The position numbers were made by a program, and so were the translations under genes. From the NCBI GenBank assembly GCA_003448675.1, contig DLXZ01000126.1, positions 413 through 14,116 of the forward strand: 13,704 nt of DNA, in the 5' to 3' direction. This document shows positions 1 through 7,535 of the stretch, piece after piece. The DNA comes from Porticoccaceae bacterium. GTDB lineage: Bacteria > Pseudomonadota > Gammaproteobacteria > Pseudomonadales > Porticoccaceae. Under the pieces are notes generated by a model. It had not been told where the DNA came from, made no database searches, and saw nothing but the letters and a program-made list of their open reading frames with translations. Each line of letters begins with the position of its first letter. The stretch's first letter is position 1.

Positions 1-215
1 GCATCGCGAAACAGCCGTTTGACGCGCCACTGCCCGGTTTCGCAGCTGGCGCTGGCCAGCGGCAGTAGCGCCCGGACATTGGATTCCTGCGTTGGTGTCA
101 AGCCGCTGACAACCACTTGCGCTGTGCTTTGAGCGGATAAAACGAGTAACAAGATTGCCGCGACAGCGACGCATGAGGTCCTCTGGCGCGTGTATGGATG
201 ATAGGGCTTCGACAA
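1..215 (-). CDS. tamA: TamA-like outer membrane assembly factor, N-terminal fragment
   Basis: Only the first 71 codons or so are present; the gene continues past the left edge. The reading frame has no stop. It gives a basic N-terminus (SKPYHPYTRQR), a hydrophobic core (VAVAAILLLVLSA) and a likely signal peptidase site near AQSTAQ, so an exported protein. The mature start (VVVSGLTPTQESNVRALLPL, then a stretch ending RVKRLFRDA) resembles the first POTRA domain of TamA, the Omp85-family barrel that works with TamB in outer-membrane protein insertion. There is no ATG in this frame: it is closed upstream by TGA at 246-248, and the usable starts are TTG at 213-215 (chosen, because it gives a compact signal peptide) or TTG at 225-227. 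Neither has a strong ribosome binding site. An ATG at 247-249 lies in a different frame and gives no signal peptide. The identification rests on about 45 mature residues, so it is probable rather than certain. Confidence 0.68.
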   Translation of the reverse strand, partial: MSKPYHPYTRQRTSCVAVAAILLLVLSAQSTAQVVVSGLTPTQESNVRALLPLASASCETGQWRVKRLFRD

Positions 216-314
216 AGCGGTTAGCAATCCGACTGGTTGAATGTGTCATTCTACGCTTATAGCGAAGGGCTATCGCGTATCTGGAAACATAAATAAGTGG
301 GTTTCGTGCGCCGG

Positions 315-343
315 ATATCCAGGGTTAATGATAAACTGGATAT
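315..343. repeat. Inverted repeat between marC and tamA
   Basis: ATATCCAG (315-322) and CTGGATAT (336-343) are perfect 8-base inverted arms around a 13-base loop. They lie after the marC stop and before the tamA start, on the transcribed side of both. No run of T follows on either strand, so it does not look like a standard Rho-independent terminator. It could be an operator or an mRNA hairpin; the sequence alone does not decide. Confidence 0.4.
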
Positions 344-389
344 ATGATAGTCCCGATGCCGTATTGGCGACGCCACACTGGCCTGATTG

Positions 390-1010
390 TTAGGTCAAAA
401 AAGAAGCTTTGATACCATCGACCATAAACTGAACAGCCAGAGCTGCCAAAAGCAGCCCCAGCAAACGACTGACGACGTTGGCGCCTGTTTCCCCTAATGA
501 TCTTGTCAAGATAGGTGCGTAAAGTAGCGCTATTAATGTTGTTAAAAGCACGGCCACAAGGACTAACAGGATGTCCCATGGCAGTGGACTGACGGTGCTG
601 GAGGACACGAATAAAAATAATGTGGTGATGGCTCCCGGCCCCGCTAGCAGTGGAAACGCGAGTGGAAAAACTGAAACATCCTGTTTGTGTATGGCTTCAT
701 CCTGTTCCGTCGTGGTGGTGGAGCGCAGGCCGGACTGGCGGGCGAAAATCATATCGATTGACACCAAAAACAGTAGCGCGCCACCGGCAATGCGAAATGC
801 CGAAATGGAGATGCCGAACCATTCCAGTAAAAAAGTGCCCGAGAAGAGAAATAGCAATAATATGCCACTGGCATACAGTGTTGCGCGGATCGCCATTTTA
901 CGTTGGACTTGACGGCTGACACCTTGAGTCATGGCGGCGAACAGCCAGGCTACGCCTACGGGGTCGACGACACTGAACAGGACGACAAAATTATTGAGGA
1001 TATTATCCAT
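390..1010 (-). CDS. MarC/YhgN family integral membrane protein
   Basis: This 206-residue protein has the length and layout of the MarC family (UPF0056), inner-membrane proteins of unsettled function. Members are often labelled NAAT-type transporters. MarC was first tied to multiple antibiotic resistance, a link later disputed. About six membrane segments can be seen, near residues 6-28, 45-63, 70-90, 113-136, 146-165 and 180-200. The family landmarks are DPVG at 16-19 in the first helix and PLAFPLLAGPGAI at 116-128, where the AGPG turn starts the second half of an internally repeated fold. A polar loop rich in T, E and D (about 97-112) separates the halves. The ATG at 1008-1010 starts directly before the first helix, as in homologues; its ribosome binding site is weak. 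It reads towards tamA with a 174-base gap, so co-transcription is possible but not shown. The family call is firm; substrate and role are unknown. Confidence 0.88.
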   Translation of the reverse strand: MDNILNNFVVLFSVVDPVGVAWLFAAMTQGVSRQVQRKMAIRATLYASGILLLFLFSGTFLLEWFGISISAFRIAGGALLFLVSIDMIFARQSGLRSTTTTEQDEAIHKQDVSVFPLAFPLLAGPGAITTLFLFVSSSTVSPLPWDILLVLVAVLLTTLIALLYAPILTRSLGETGANVVSRLLGLLLAALAVQFMVDGIKASFLT

Positions 1011-1408
1011 TACTCATTGATCAATGGTTTTATTTGGGTGTTTTGGAGATGTCTAACCTAGTCAATTTAGCAATCTGGTTTTGGGTTTGCCGCGCTAGGG
1101 TTGGCCTACCGTTACCGGTAAACTTTCGGATACTACTACAGTGGGTTAGCTTGCGTAATAATTCTGAGAAGCAGTGTTCACTGCAGGAGGCGTACGCGCT
1201 ACGCAAGCCTGGCGGTACCGTCATGTGCGGACAGGGGGCATTGGTGTGCTTTAACCCAGTAAGCGTGCGTTTGATACTGTATAAGGCTATTAAAGTCGTG
1301 GGGCCTGTTCTCGCCAGGGAGTTGGCTGCTTACCGGTGGCCAATGCTCACGATGGTTTTTCAATCGACGGGAAAAAGCGTTTAGCAGGTGTAATAAAGGA
1401 GTAAACTG
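1011..1408. other. Intergenic region between marC and acnA, no convincing gene
   Basis: This 398-base gap lies between divergent genes and must hold the promoters of marC (minus) and acnA (plus). A 116-codon open frame crosses it (TTG at 1034 to 1384), but the product resembles no family I know and has no spaced ribosome binding site, so I do not call it. The gap has several palindromes: TTACCGGTAA at 1112-1121, GCAGTG-TT-CACTGC at 1171-1184, GCGTACGC at 1190-1197, and the 9-base arms GCTTGCGTA (1149-1157) and TACGCAAGC (1200-1208). A TTGATA at 1270-1275 and a TATAAG at 1279-1284 resemble promoter boxes but are not properly spaced to each other. I could not fix a promoter. Confidence 0.6.
1149..1208. 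repeat. Nested inverted repeats upstream of acnA
   Basis: The outer arms GCTTGCGTA (1149-1157) and TACGCAAGC (1200-1208) are perfectly complementary over 9 bases, with 42 bases between them. Inside lies GCAGTG-TT-CACTGC (1171-1184), two perfect 6-base arms around TT, and the 8-base palindrome GCGTACGC (1190-1197). The nesting suggests a folded RNA or DNA element, or regulator binding sites, about 200 bases before the acnA start. No known regulator consensus was recognised. A remnant of a small mobile repeat is another reading. Confidence 0.4.
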
Positions 1409-1411
1409 GTG

Positions 1412-4087
1412 ATGAAAATATCAGATGACCGCTACCAAATTCGCAAGACCCTCAGCGTCAACGGTAAAGCCTACCAGTATTGGAGCTTAAAAAGCCTGGA
1501 ACAGCAGGGCTTTTCCGGCATTGCCGAACTGCCCTATAGCTTGAAAATTTTGCTGGAAAATATCCTGCGAGGCGATGATGGTACTGAACACGCTCGTCAG
1601 GCCATAGAGACCTTGGGCAACTGGCAGCAACATCGTGGCAGCGAGCAAGAGATTGCCTTTCGCCCCTCTCGAGTCCTGATGCAGGATTTTACCGGCGTGC
1701 CGGCAATCGTCGACCTGGCGGCGATGCGTGATGCCTTGACTCGCCAGGGGAGGGATCCCTCTTTAATTAATCCGCTCACGCCTGTTGATTTGGTGATCGA
1801 TCACTCTGTCATGGTTGATCGTTACGCCGAACCTGACGCCTATGAACAAAACGTAAGAATTGAAATGCTCCGCAATGCGGAGCGTTACCAGTTTCTGCGC
1901 TGGGGGCAGACTGCATTTGATAATTTCCGGGTGGTACCGCCGGGCACCGGAATCTGCCACCAGGTAAATCTAGAATACTTGGCCAAATCCGTATGGGTGA
2001 GTGAGTATGACGGACAGCTTTATGCCTATCCGGATACCCTGGTGGGCACCGATAGTCATACCACTATGATCAATGCACTGGGTGTGCTGGGGTGGGGTGT
2101 CGGCGGGATAGAAGCCGAAGCAGCCATGTTGGGCCAAGCGGTCACGATGCTGATTCCTGAGGTAGTGGGCTTTAAACTAACGGGGCGGCTCAAGGAGGGC
2201 GTTACCGCCACTGATTTGGTGTTAACCGTCGTGGAAAAGCTGCGTCAACACGGCGTTGTCGGAAAATTTGTCGAATTTTTTGGCAGCGGTCTCGACTTTC
2301 TACCGCTGGCGGATCGTGCAACGATTGCGAATATGGCCCCAGAGTATGGTGCTACCTGCGGATTTTTCACCATCGATCAAGAGACTCTGAACTATCTGCG
2401 CCTCAGTGGTCGTGAAGAAGACAGCATCATGTTGGTCGAACACTACGCCAAAGAACAGGGCATTTGGCGTGATAGCAGTTCCTCCGAACCCGTTTACGAC
2501 AGCACCTTGGTGCTGGATCTTAATGAGGTGGTTCCTTGTGTTGCTGGTCCCCGACGCCCTCAGGATCGGGTGGCGTTAAATGACTTGCCCCAAAGTATCG
2601 AACAAATGCTGGCTCTGAGGGGGCGGCAGAATCGAACAGCTGCGATCCAGGTGACAGGAGAGCATTACCAATTACGGGATGGCGATGTGGTGATCGCTGC
2701 AATTACCTCCTGCACCAATACTTCGAACCCAGCGGTCATGTTAGCGGCGGGTCTGATTGCAAAGAAAGCAACCGCACTTGGGTTAAATCGTAAGCCCTGG
2801 GTGAAAACCTCATTGGCGCCTGGTTCCAAGGTCGTCACGGATTATTTGCGCGAAGCGGGTCTACAAAGCCACCTTGATCAGCTCGGTTTTAATTTGGTCG
2901 GCTACGGTTGTACCACGTGTATTGGCAACTCGGGGCCTTTACACCCGGCCATTGAAGATGCCATCGATGCCGGTGACCTGAGTGTCTGTTCCGTACTGAG
3001 TGGCAACCGTAACTTCGAGGGGCGCATTCACCCGAAGGTCCGCGGCAACTGGCTGGCGTCTCCGCCTTTGGTGGTGCTGTTTGCACTTGCCGGCACCACT
3101 TGTATCGACATGAGCTGCGAGGCCATTACAGAAGATCAGGAAGGCAAGCCAGTTTTCCTGAAAGATCTCTGGCCTAGCAATGACGAACTCAGCAAAGCAA
3201 TGCGCGTTGTCCAGGAATCCATGTTTCAGAAGCAATATGCCAATGTCTTTAGTGGCGATGCAGCCTGGCAGCAAATGACCGTATCGAAAGAAAAAACGTA
3301 CAGTTGGAATGCAGACTCAACCTATATCCAATGTCCGCCATTTTTCAGTACGGAGCATCCTAAACCAGCGGATATCCGCAGTGCGAGAATTATCGCTGTG
3401 TTAGGTGACTCGGTTACGACCGACCATATTTCGCCTGCCGGATCGATTGCCTTGAACAGCCCAGCCGGCGGCTATTTGCAACAACAAGGCGTCGAGCAAA
3501 AAGACTTCAATTCATACGGATCACGTCGTGGTAACCACGAAGTGATGATGCGTGGAACATTCGCTAATGTGCGCATCAGAAATGAAATGGTGCCTGGTGT
3601 AGAAGGCGGCGTCACGCGCTTATTGCCGGATGGGGAGCAGATGCCAATCTATGATGCAGCGATGCGCTATCAGCAAGCGCATACCCCGCTTGTCGTGATC
3701 GCCGGTAAAGAATATGGTACCGGTTCCAGCAGAGACTGGGCTGCCAAGGGCACGCGACTTTTAGGCATCAAGGCCGTTATTGCGGAAAGTTTTGAACGCA
3801 TTCACCGTTCAAACCTTATCGGTATGGGGGTGCTGCCTCTGCAGTTTATAAAGAATGACAGTCGACGAAGTTTGGGTATCGACGGAACTGAAATCATCGA
3901 TATTACAGGCCTAAGTGCTTTAGAGCCGGGATGCGAAGTCCGCCTGAGCCTGCTAAAAGCAAGCGGTGAGCAGCTGCAAACTGAACTATTATGTCGAATC
4001 GATACCGAAATCGAACTGGACTATTTTCAAAGTGGCGGCATTTTAAATTTCGTGCTTGAGGGTCTGGGGGAAAGTAGCTCGGCTTAG
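1412..4087 (+). CDS. acnA: Aconitate hydratase A (AcnA/IRP1-type aconitase)
   Basis: Aconitase interconverts citrate and isocitrate in the TCA cycle, in the cytoplasm, with a [4Fe-4S] cluster. The 891-residue product has the length of E. coli AcnA. The cluster ligands are visible: Cys434 in SCTNTSNP, and Cys500 and Cys503 in GYGCTTCIGNSGPL, within one residue of the E. coli positions. Other family blocks are VGTDSHTTMINALG with GWGVGGIEAEAAM in the N-terminal half, DSVTTDHISPAGSI at the start of the swivelling domain, and GKEYGTGSSRDWAAKG around residue 768, which carries active-site Ser and Arg. No break is seen. Two starts are possible, GTG at 1409 and ATG at 1412; AAAGGAG at 1395-1401 could serve both. 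The ATG is preferred because it matches the family length. fumC follows after 29 bases, so the two are probably one operon. AcnA is the more stable, stress-linked aconitase in E. coli; whether an acnB exists here is unknown. Confidence 0.97.
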   Translation: MKISDDRYQIRKTLSVNGKAYQYWSLKSLEQQGFSGIAELPYSLKILLENILRGDDGTEHARQAIETLGNWQQHRGSEQEIAFRPSRVLMQDFTGVPAIVDLAAMRDALTRQGRDPSLINPLTPVDLVIDHSVMVDRYAEPDAYEQNVRIEMLRNAERYQFLRWGQTAFDNFRVVPPGTGICHQVNLEYLAKSVWVSEYDGQLYAYPDTLVGTDSHTTMINALGVLGWGVGGIEAEAAMLGQAVTMLIPEVVGFKLTGRLKEGVTATDLVLTVVEKLRQHGVVGKFVEFFGSGLDFLPLADRATIANMAPEYGATCGFFTIDQETLNYLRLSGREEDSIMLVEHYAKEQGIWRDSSSSEPVYDSTLVLDLNEVVPCVAGPRRPQDRVALNDLPQSIEQMLALRGRQNRTAAIQVTGEHYQLRDGDVVIAAITSCTNTSNPAVMLAAGLIAKKATALGLNRKPWVKTSLAPGSKVVTDYLREAGLQSHLDQLGFNLVGYGCTTCIGNSGPLHPAIEDAIDAGDLSVCSVLSGNRNFEGRIHPKVRGNWLASPPLVVLFALAGTTCIDMSCEAITEDQEGKPVFLKDLWPSNDELSKAMRVVQESMFQKQYANVFSGDAAWQQMTVSKEKTYSWNADSTYIQCPPFFSTEHPKPADIRSARIIAVLGDSVTTDHISPAGSIALNSPAGGYLQQQGVEQKDFNSYGSRRGNHEVMMRGTFANVRIRNEMVPGVEGGVTRLLPDGEQMPIYDAAMRYQQAHTPLVVIAGKEYGTGSSRDWAAKGTRLLGIKAVIAESFERIHRSNLIGMGVLPLQFIKNDSRRSLGIDGTEIIDITGLSALEPGCEVRLSLLKASGEQLQTELLCRIDTEIELDYFQSGGILNFVLEGLGESSSA

Positions 4088-4116
4088 CACGCTATCTATG
4101 GGAACTCAGGAAATTC

Positions 4117-5517
4117 ATGAGCAGCCGAAAAGAGCACGATAGTCTGGGCAGCGTCGACGTCGCTACGGAAGCCTTGTGGGGCGCACAAACGCAGCGCTCA
4201 TTAAACTATTTTAAAATTGGCGGTGAACGTTTTCCTGACGACTTTATTCAGGTTTTTGCCTTGGTGAAGAAGGCGGCGGCGCGCGCTAACCACGAACTAG
4301 AACTGCTGCCGACGTCTCAGTTTTCATTCATTGACAAGGCTTGTGATGAAATCATTGCTGGCCAACATGCGGAACAATTTCCTCTCGTGGTTTGGCAAAC
4401 GGGTAGTGGTACCCAAACAAACATGAACCTCAATGAGGTGATTGCAAACCGAGCCAATGAAATTGCCGGCCAGCAGCGCGGCCAAAAGCAGCCCGTTCAT
4501 CCCAATGACCATGTCAATTGTTCTCAGTCTTCCAATGACGTCTTTCCAAGTGTGATGCACGTTGCCGTAGTGCAGCGTTGCCAACATCAGTTGCTGCCGG
4601 CCTTGCGGCATCTGCGGGCTACGCTTCAAGAAAAAGTGGACGAATTCGCGGCACATATTAAGGTGGGCCGCACCCACCTCATGGACGCGGCACCAATAAC
4701 GCTCGGCCAGGAGTTCAGTGCTTACGTTAGCCAACTAAGCTATGCGGAACAGCAGCTGGAGCACGCGCAGAGCAGTCTGTACGCGCTTGCTCTGGGCGGT
4801 ACCGCCGTCGGCACCGGGTTGAATACGCATCCTGCCTGGGCTGCAAGTGTATGCGAGCAGGTTAGCCGCTTGACTGGCTTGCCATTTGAACCGGCTGCCA
4901 ATCGGTTTATGGCGCTCGCATGCCACGACCAACTGGTGAACTTTCATGGTTGCTTGCGTGGGTTGGCCCTGGCGTTGAACAAAATTGGCAACGATATACG
5001 CTGGTTGGCAAGCGGCCCGCGGTGCGGACTAAACGAGCTGCAATTGCCGGCCAACGAGCCGGGTAGCTCGATTATGCCCGGCAAGGTCAATCCAACCCAA
5101 ATCGAGGCACTCACGATGGTGGTTGCGCAGGTGATTGGTAACGACGCCAGTGTTGGCTTTGCCGGCTCGCAGGGGCAGTTTGAGCTCAACGTTTTTAAAC
5201 CGGTGATTTTGTTTAACGTCCTTCAATCCATGCGCTTGTTGGCAGACAGCATGGAAAGTTTTCGCAAAAACTGTGTTTCCGGTATTCAAGTGAACGAAAC
5301 ACAGCTTGCTGCCAATACCGAGCGCTCTCTGATGTTGGTGACTGCACTCAATCCGGTTATTGGTTACGACAGTGCGACAAAAGTGGCCAAGCTGGCCTGG
5401 GAGAAAAATATATCCCTCAAAGAGGCGGTTTTGGAGCTGGGCTATCTTGATGAAAAGCGCTTTGATGAGCTGGTCGATCCCCGCAAGATGCTGGGACCTA
5501 CTTTTTCTTCCTCCTGA
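4117..5517 (+). CDS. fumC: Class II fumarate hydratase (fumarase C)
   Basis: Fumarase C hydrates fumarate to L-malate in the TCA cycle, acting as a cytoplasmic homotetramer without an iron-sulfur cluster. The 466 residues match the usual length. Superfamily blocks appear in order: GSGTQTNMNLNEVIANRANE, which binds substrate; HPNDHVNCSQSSNDVFPS; GRTHLMDAAPITLGQE with the catalytic Thr186-His187 pair; GGTAVGTGLNTHP; and the signature loop GSSIMPGKVNPTQ from residue 316, with the catalytic Ser318. The ending is slightly different from E. coli FumC but complete. The wording matches fumarase rather than the related aspartase, argininosuccinate lyase or adenylosuccinate lyase. The ATG at 4117 is preceded by CAGGAA about 5 bases away. 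It follows acnA by 29 bases on the same strand, so the pair is probably co-transcribed. No clear terminator follows: the 240 bases to the next gene have no strong GC hairpin with a T run. Confidence 0.97.
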   Translation: MSSRKEHDSLGSVDVATEALWGAQTQRSLNYFKIGGERFPDDFIQVFALVKKAAARANHELELLPTSQFSFIDKACDEIIAGQHAEQFPLVVWQTGSGTQTNMNLNEVIANRANEIAGQQRGQKQPVHPNDHVNCSQSSNDVFPSVMHVAVVQRCQHQLLPALRHLRATLQEKVDEFAAHIKVGRTHLMDAAPITLGQEFSAYVSQLSYAEQQLEHAQSSLYALALGGTAVGTGLNTHPAWAASVCEQVSRLTGLPFEPAANRFMALACHDQLVNFHGCLRGLALALNKIGNDIRWLASGPRCGLNELQLPANEPGSSIMPGKVNPTQIEALTMVVAQVIGNDASVGFAGSQGQFELNVFKPVILFNVLQSMRLLADSMESFRKNCVSGIQVNETQLAANTERSLMLVTALNPVIGYDSATKVAKLAWEKNISLKEAVLELGYLDEKRFDELVDPRKMLGPTFSSS

Positions 5518-5757
5518 TGCCTCCTGAGCAAAAAGGTTGGTGGCAGTTTCTCGGTTAAAACCAGTTTTTCTTTATAAGTAAAACAGCATCGTGCTAACTG
5601 CTGAGAGTATTACACTGTTTCAGTAAATTCTTATAAGCCCTGGGTGTTGTTGTATTCTATGCCCCTGCTGTTCGTAAGTATGATTGACCGGCATCCTGCT
5701 TTAAACGCAACATAAGTTAGGTCAGGCGGTTCGTAAGATGGGACATGGGAGATAGAG

Positions 5758-6249
5758 GTGGAAAAGCCGGAAACCAGACAACTTAACCAGGAACATAACA
5801 ATGATCCTTCAATTGCCATGCGCCTTTTTCAGCTTATGGAACATTTTGAGCGTTGGATTATGTTGCTGGTCAACGTAATACTGATGGTCGTTATCACGGT
5901 CGCATTATGGCGTTTCGCGGAGAACACGTATCAATTACTGATGCAGCAAGGCAGGGGCAATACCCGCTATATCGATTTTCAGGCGACTTTCGGTATGCTC
6001 CTCACCTTGCTCATTGCTGTCGAGTTTGGCAAGTCGATCAAGGCGGCCCTTGAAGGGAGGGGGTTGGTGGTGCAGGCAAAAATCATTGTCTTGATTGGGA
6101 TCATCGCCTTGGCCAGAAAATTTCTGGTCTTTGACGCCAAGGCGCAGGACGTTAACGTTATCCTGGCATACGGTGCAATCGCACTGGTTCTCGGTGTGGT
6201 TTACTGGTTGCTTGGCTTACTTAAGGACAGTAATACCGATGTGATCTAG
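5758..6249 (+). CDS. PsiE-family (phosphate-starvation-inducible-like) membrane protein
   Basis: A small inner-membrane protein of 163 residues with four predicted helices, near 33-52, 73-90, 103-122 and 133-154. The stretch FQATFGMLLTLLIAVEF followed by VVQAKIIVLIGIIALARKF (about 74-122) fits the PsiE family, including the charged VEF and ARKF ends of helices two and three. PsiE was named in E. coli, where it is induced by phosphate starvation under PhoB; its biochemical role is not known. This copy has a longer polar N-terminus (about 30 residues) than E. coli PsiE. The start is GTG at 5758, supported by GGGAG at 5747-5751 six bases before it; an internal ATG at 5818 would still leave all four helices. 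I see no clear Pho box upstream, so phosphate control should not be assumed. The stop codon overlaps the stop of the antiporter on the other strand. Confidence 0.82.
   Translation: MEKPETRQLNQEHNNDPSIAMRLFQLMEHFERWIMLLVNVILMVVITVALWRFAENTYQLLMQQGRGNTRYIDFQATFGMLLTLLIAVEFGKSIKAALEGRGLVVQAKIIVLIGIIALARKFLVFDAKAQDVNVILAYGAIALVLGVVYWLLGLLKDSNTDVI
6246..6249. other. Shared CTAG: overlapping stop codons of convergent genes
   Basis: The psiE-like gene stops with TAG at 6247-6249 on the plus strand, and the antiporter stops with TAG read from 6248 to 6246 on the minus strand. The two stops share the palindrome CTAG, so there is no spacer between the convergent genes. Each transcript must run into the other gene before ending. 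Confidence 0.9.
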
Positions 6250-7439
6250 GTCCTGGTTGTGGGGAAATCCCGCCGGGTCGACGGGATTTTTAGCATGTGT
6301 TTTGTCACGATAATCCATGATGGGCTGATCAGGAGCGTAATGGCGATTACCGCGACGGTGAGTTGGTAGCCATACTCGGTGATGATATGGGCTTGTATGC
6401 CGACCGCAGCCAGTACGAAGCTGAATTCGCCGATCTGGGAAAGGAGCGTGCCCGCATACATGCTGTCGCGCCAGGTTTCTCCGAGTGACCTCAGGATTGC
6501 GGCGTTGATAAAGGTATTGGTTAGCATTGCCAGTAATACCAGTGTGATGATTATCAGCCATTGATCGGCGATAAAGCGCAAATTGATCAACATGCCGATA
6601 GAGACAAAAAACAGTGCCACAAAGATGATTCGAAAAGACTCCAGGCTCCTCGACACCCAATGTGTTTCCCTCGCTGCTCGAATGATCATGCCAGCGAAGA
6701 ATGCTCCCAACGCGGTGGAGAGTCCAAGCAAACCGGTAAGAAGCGAAAGGCCCAGGCAGAGGGTCAATGCGGCAAAAAGCTGCATTTCCCGATCGTTTCG
6801 CAGCAGCTTTTTCAAGGGTAAATGCAGGGTTTTTTTGACGGAAATATAGGCTACCAGCAGTAACATCGACACGGCTCCGGCGATTTGCAGCCAAATGTTT
6901 CCCGTGTCCGCGTGCATCGTCTGGCCCACCAATAGGGACAGGACGATAATCATCGGTATGACCGCGAGATCTTGCGCGAGTGAAATCAAAAGAACATTTT
7001 GTCCAATGCTGGTGTTGGACATATGCTCATCCTTGAGTAGCTTGGATAAGATCGCAGTACTACTCATACTGATGACGAAACCGATCAGTAGGATGCGCTC
7101 AGGGGCCCAGTCCAGGTAAATGCCGATGGGCCAGACACAAGCAACACTGATTATTATCTGTAAAAAAGTGCCGATAACGGCGACTCTCCATCGCTCTATT
7201 AATTGATTTGGCGATACTTCCATGCCTACGAAAAACAGCAGCAACACCACACCGGCCGAACCCAAGCGCATCAGTATCTGCTCATCTTCAAGCAGCGCGA
7301 TACCATGGGGTCCGAGCAGAATTCCCGCAAGCAGATAGCCGAAGACATAGGGTTGCCGAATGGCCCGCAATGACAGCCCCAGCAGCAAAACCACCAGGAT
7401 GGCGGCGACCAGACGGGGCATCATTGGATCCAGATACAT
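6246..7439 (-). CDS. CPA2-family cation/proton antiporter, transport domain only
   Basis: This 397-residue polytopic inner-membrane protein is a sodium/proton exchanger-fold transporter of the CPA2 group (KefB/KefC/YbaL-like), which exchange K+ or Na+ for H+. Landmarks are YLLAGILLGPHG at 35-46, the acidic transport motif LAQDLAVIPM at 154-163 with Gln156-Asp157, LGAFFAGMII at 244-253 and FFVSIGM at 277-283. About twelve membrane segments are likely. KefB and KefC carry a C-terminal nucleotide-binding RCK domain and exceed 600 residues; here the chain ends just after the last helix in a short basic tail, so no gating domain is present. The ion cannot be read from sequence. The ATG at 7437-7439 has a strong AAGGAG about 7 bases before it. 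It is the last gene of the minus-strand set, 96 bases after the LOG gene, and its last 4 bases overlap the psiE-like gene. Confidence 0.9.
   Translation of the reverse strand: MYLDPMMPRLVAAILVVLLLGLSLRAIRQPYVFGYLLAGILLGPHGIALLEDEQILMRLGSAGVVLLLFFVGMEVSPNQLIERWRVAVIGTFLQIIISVACVWPIGIYLDWAPERILLIGFVISMSSTAILSKLLKDEHMSNTSIGQNVLLISLAQDLAVIPMIIVLSLLVGQTMHADTGNIWLQIAGAVSMLLLVAYISVKKTLHLPLKKLLRNDREMQLFAALTLCLGLSLLTGLLGLSTALGAFFAGMIIRAARETHWVSRSLESFRIIFVALFFVSIGMLINLRFIADQWLIIITLVLLAMLTNTFINAAILRSLGETWRDSMYAGTLLSQIGEFSFVLAAVGIQAHIITEYGYQLTVAVIAITLLISPSWIIVTKHMLKIPSTRRDFPTTRT
6265..6291 (+). terminator. Probable Rho-independent terminator for the psiE-like gene
   Basis: AAATCCCG (6265-6272) and CGGGATTT (6282-6289) form an 8-base stem around a 9-base loop. 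The downstream arm runs into TTTTT (6287-6291) on the plus strand. It sits 16 bases after the psiE-like stop, inside the 3' coding end of the antiporter. Read on the minus strand, the hairpin is followed by CCCC after a short TTT, so it is less likely to end the opposite transcript. Confidence 0.6.
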
Positions 7440-7518
7440 GAAATACTCCTTAGCAGGGCCAGCTGTTTAGTGGCTTGAAAATCCGAGGGCGGCGTACGAA
7501 TCCGGGTCGCCTTTTGAA

Positions 7519-7531
7519 TCTCGATTCGAGA
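7519..7531. repeat. Palindrome just after the LOG gene
   Basis: TCTCGA (7519-7524), one T, and TCGAGA (7526-7531) make a perfect 6+1+6 palindrome 4 bases beyond the LOG stop codon, in the 96-base gap before the antiporter. No T run follows on the minus strand. It may be an mRNA hairpin at the gene border or a protein-binding site. Confidence 0.35.
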
Positions 7532-7535
7532 GCGA

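Noticed and set aside
1..249. Minus-strand frame from the ATG at 247-249 as a separate gene
   Set aside because: Its product has no signal peptide or recognisable family, while the overlapping frame has a signal peptide and a TamA-like start.
1050..1210. Possible integron attC site, because GTCTAAC at 1051-1057 fits RYYYAAC
   Set aside because: No matching GTTRRRY partner is found at a suitable distance, and no cassette genes or integrase are present.
1034..1384. A 116-codon open frame on the plus strand in the marC-acnA gap
   Set aside because: It starts with TTG, has no spaced ribosome binding site, resembles no known family, and covers a region with palindromes that looks regulatory.
5518..5757. 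Terminator for acnA-fumC or Pho box for the psiE-like gene
   Set aside because: No GC-rich hairpin followed by a T run and no pair of CTGTCAT-like repeats could be found. TTGACC at 5684-5689 has no -10 box at proper spacing.
6217..6894. A 225-codon minus-strand frame inside the antiporter
   Set aside because: It overlaps the antiporter in another frame; its product is soluble-looking, rich in Arg and His, and lacks any motif, while the antiporter frame has clear transport motifs.
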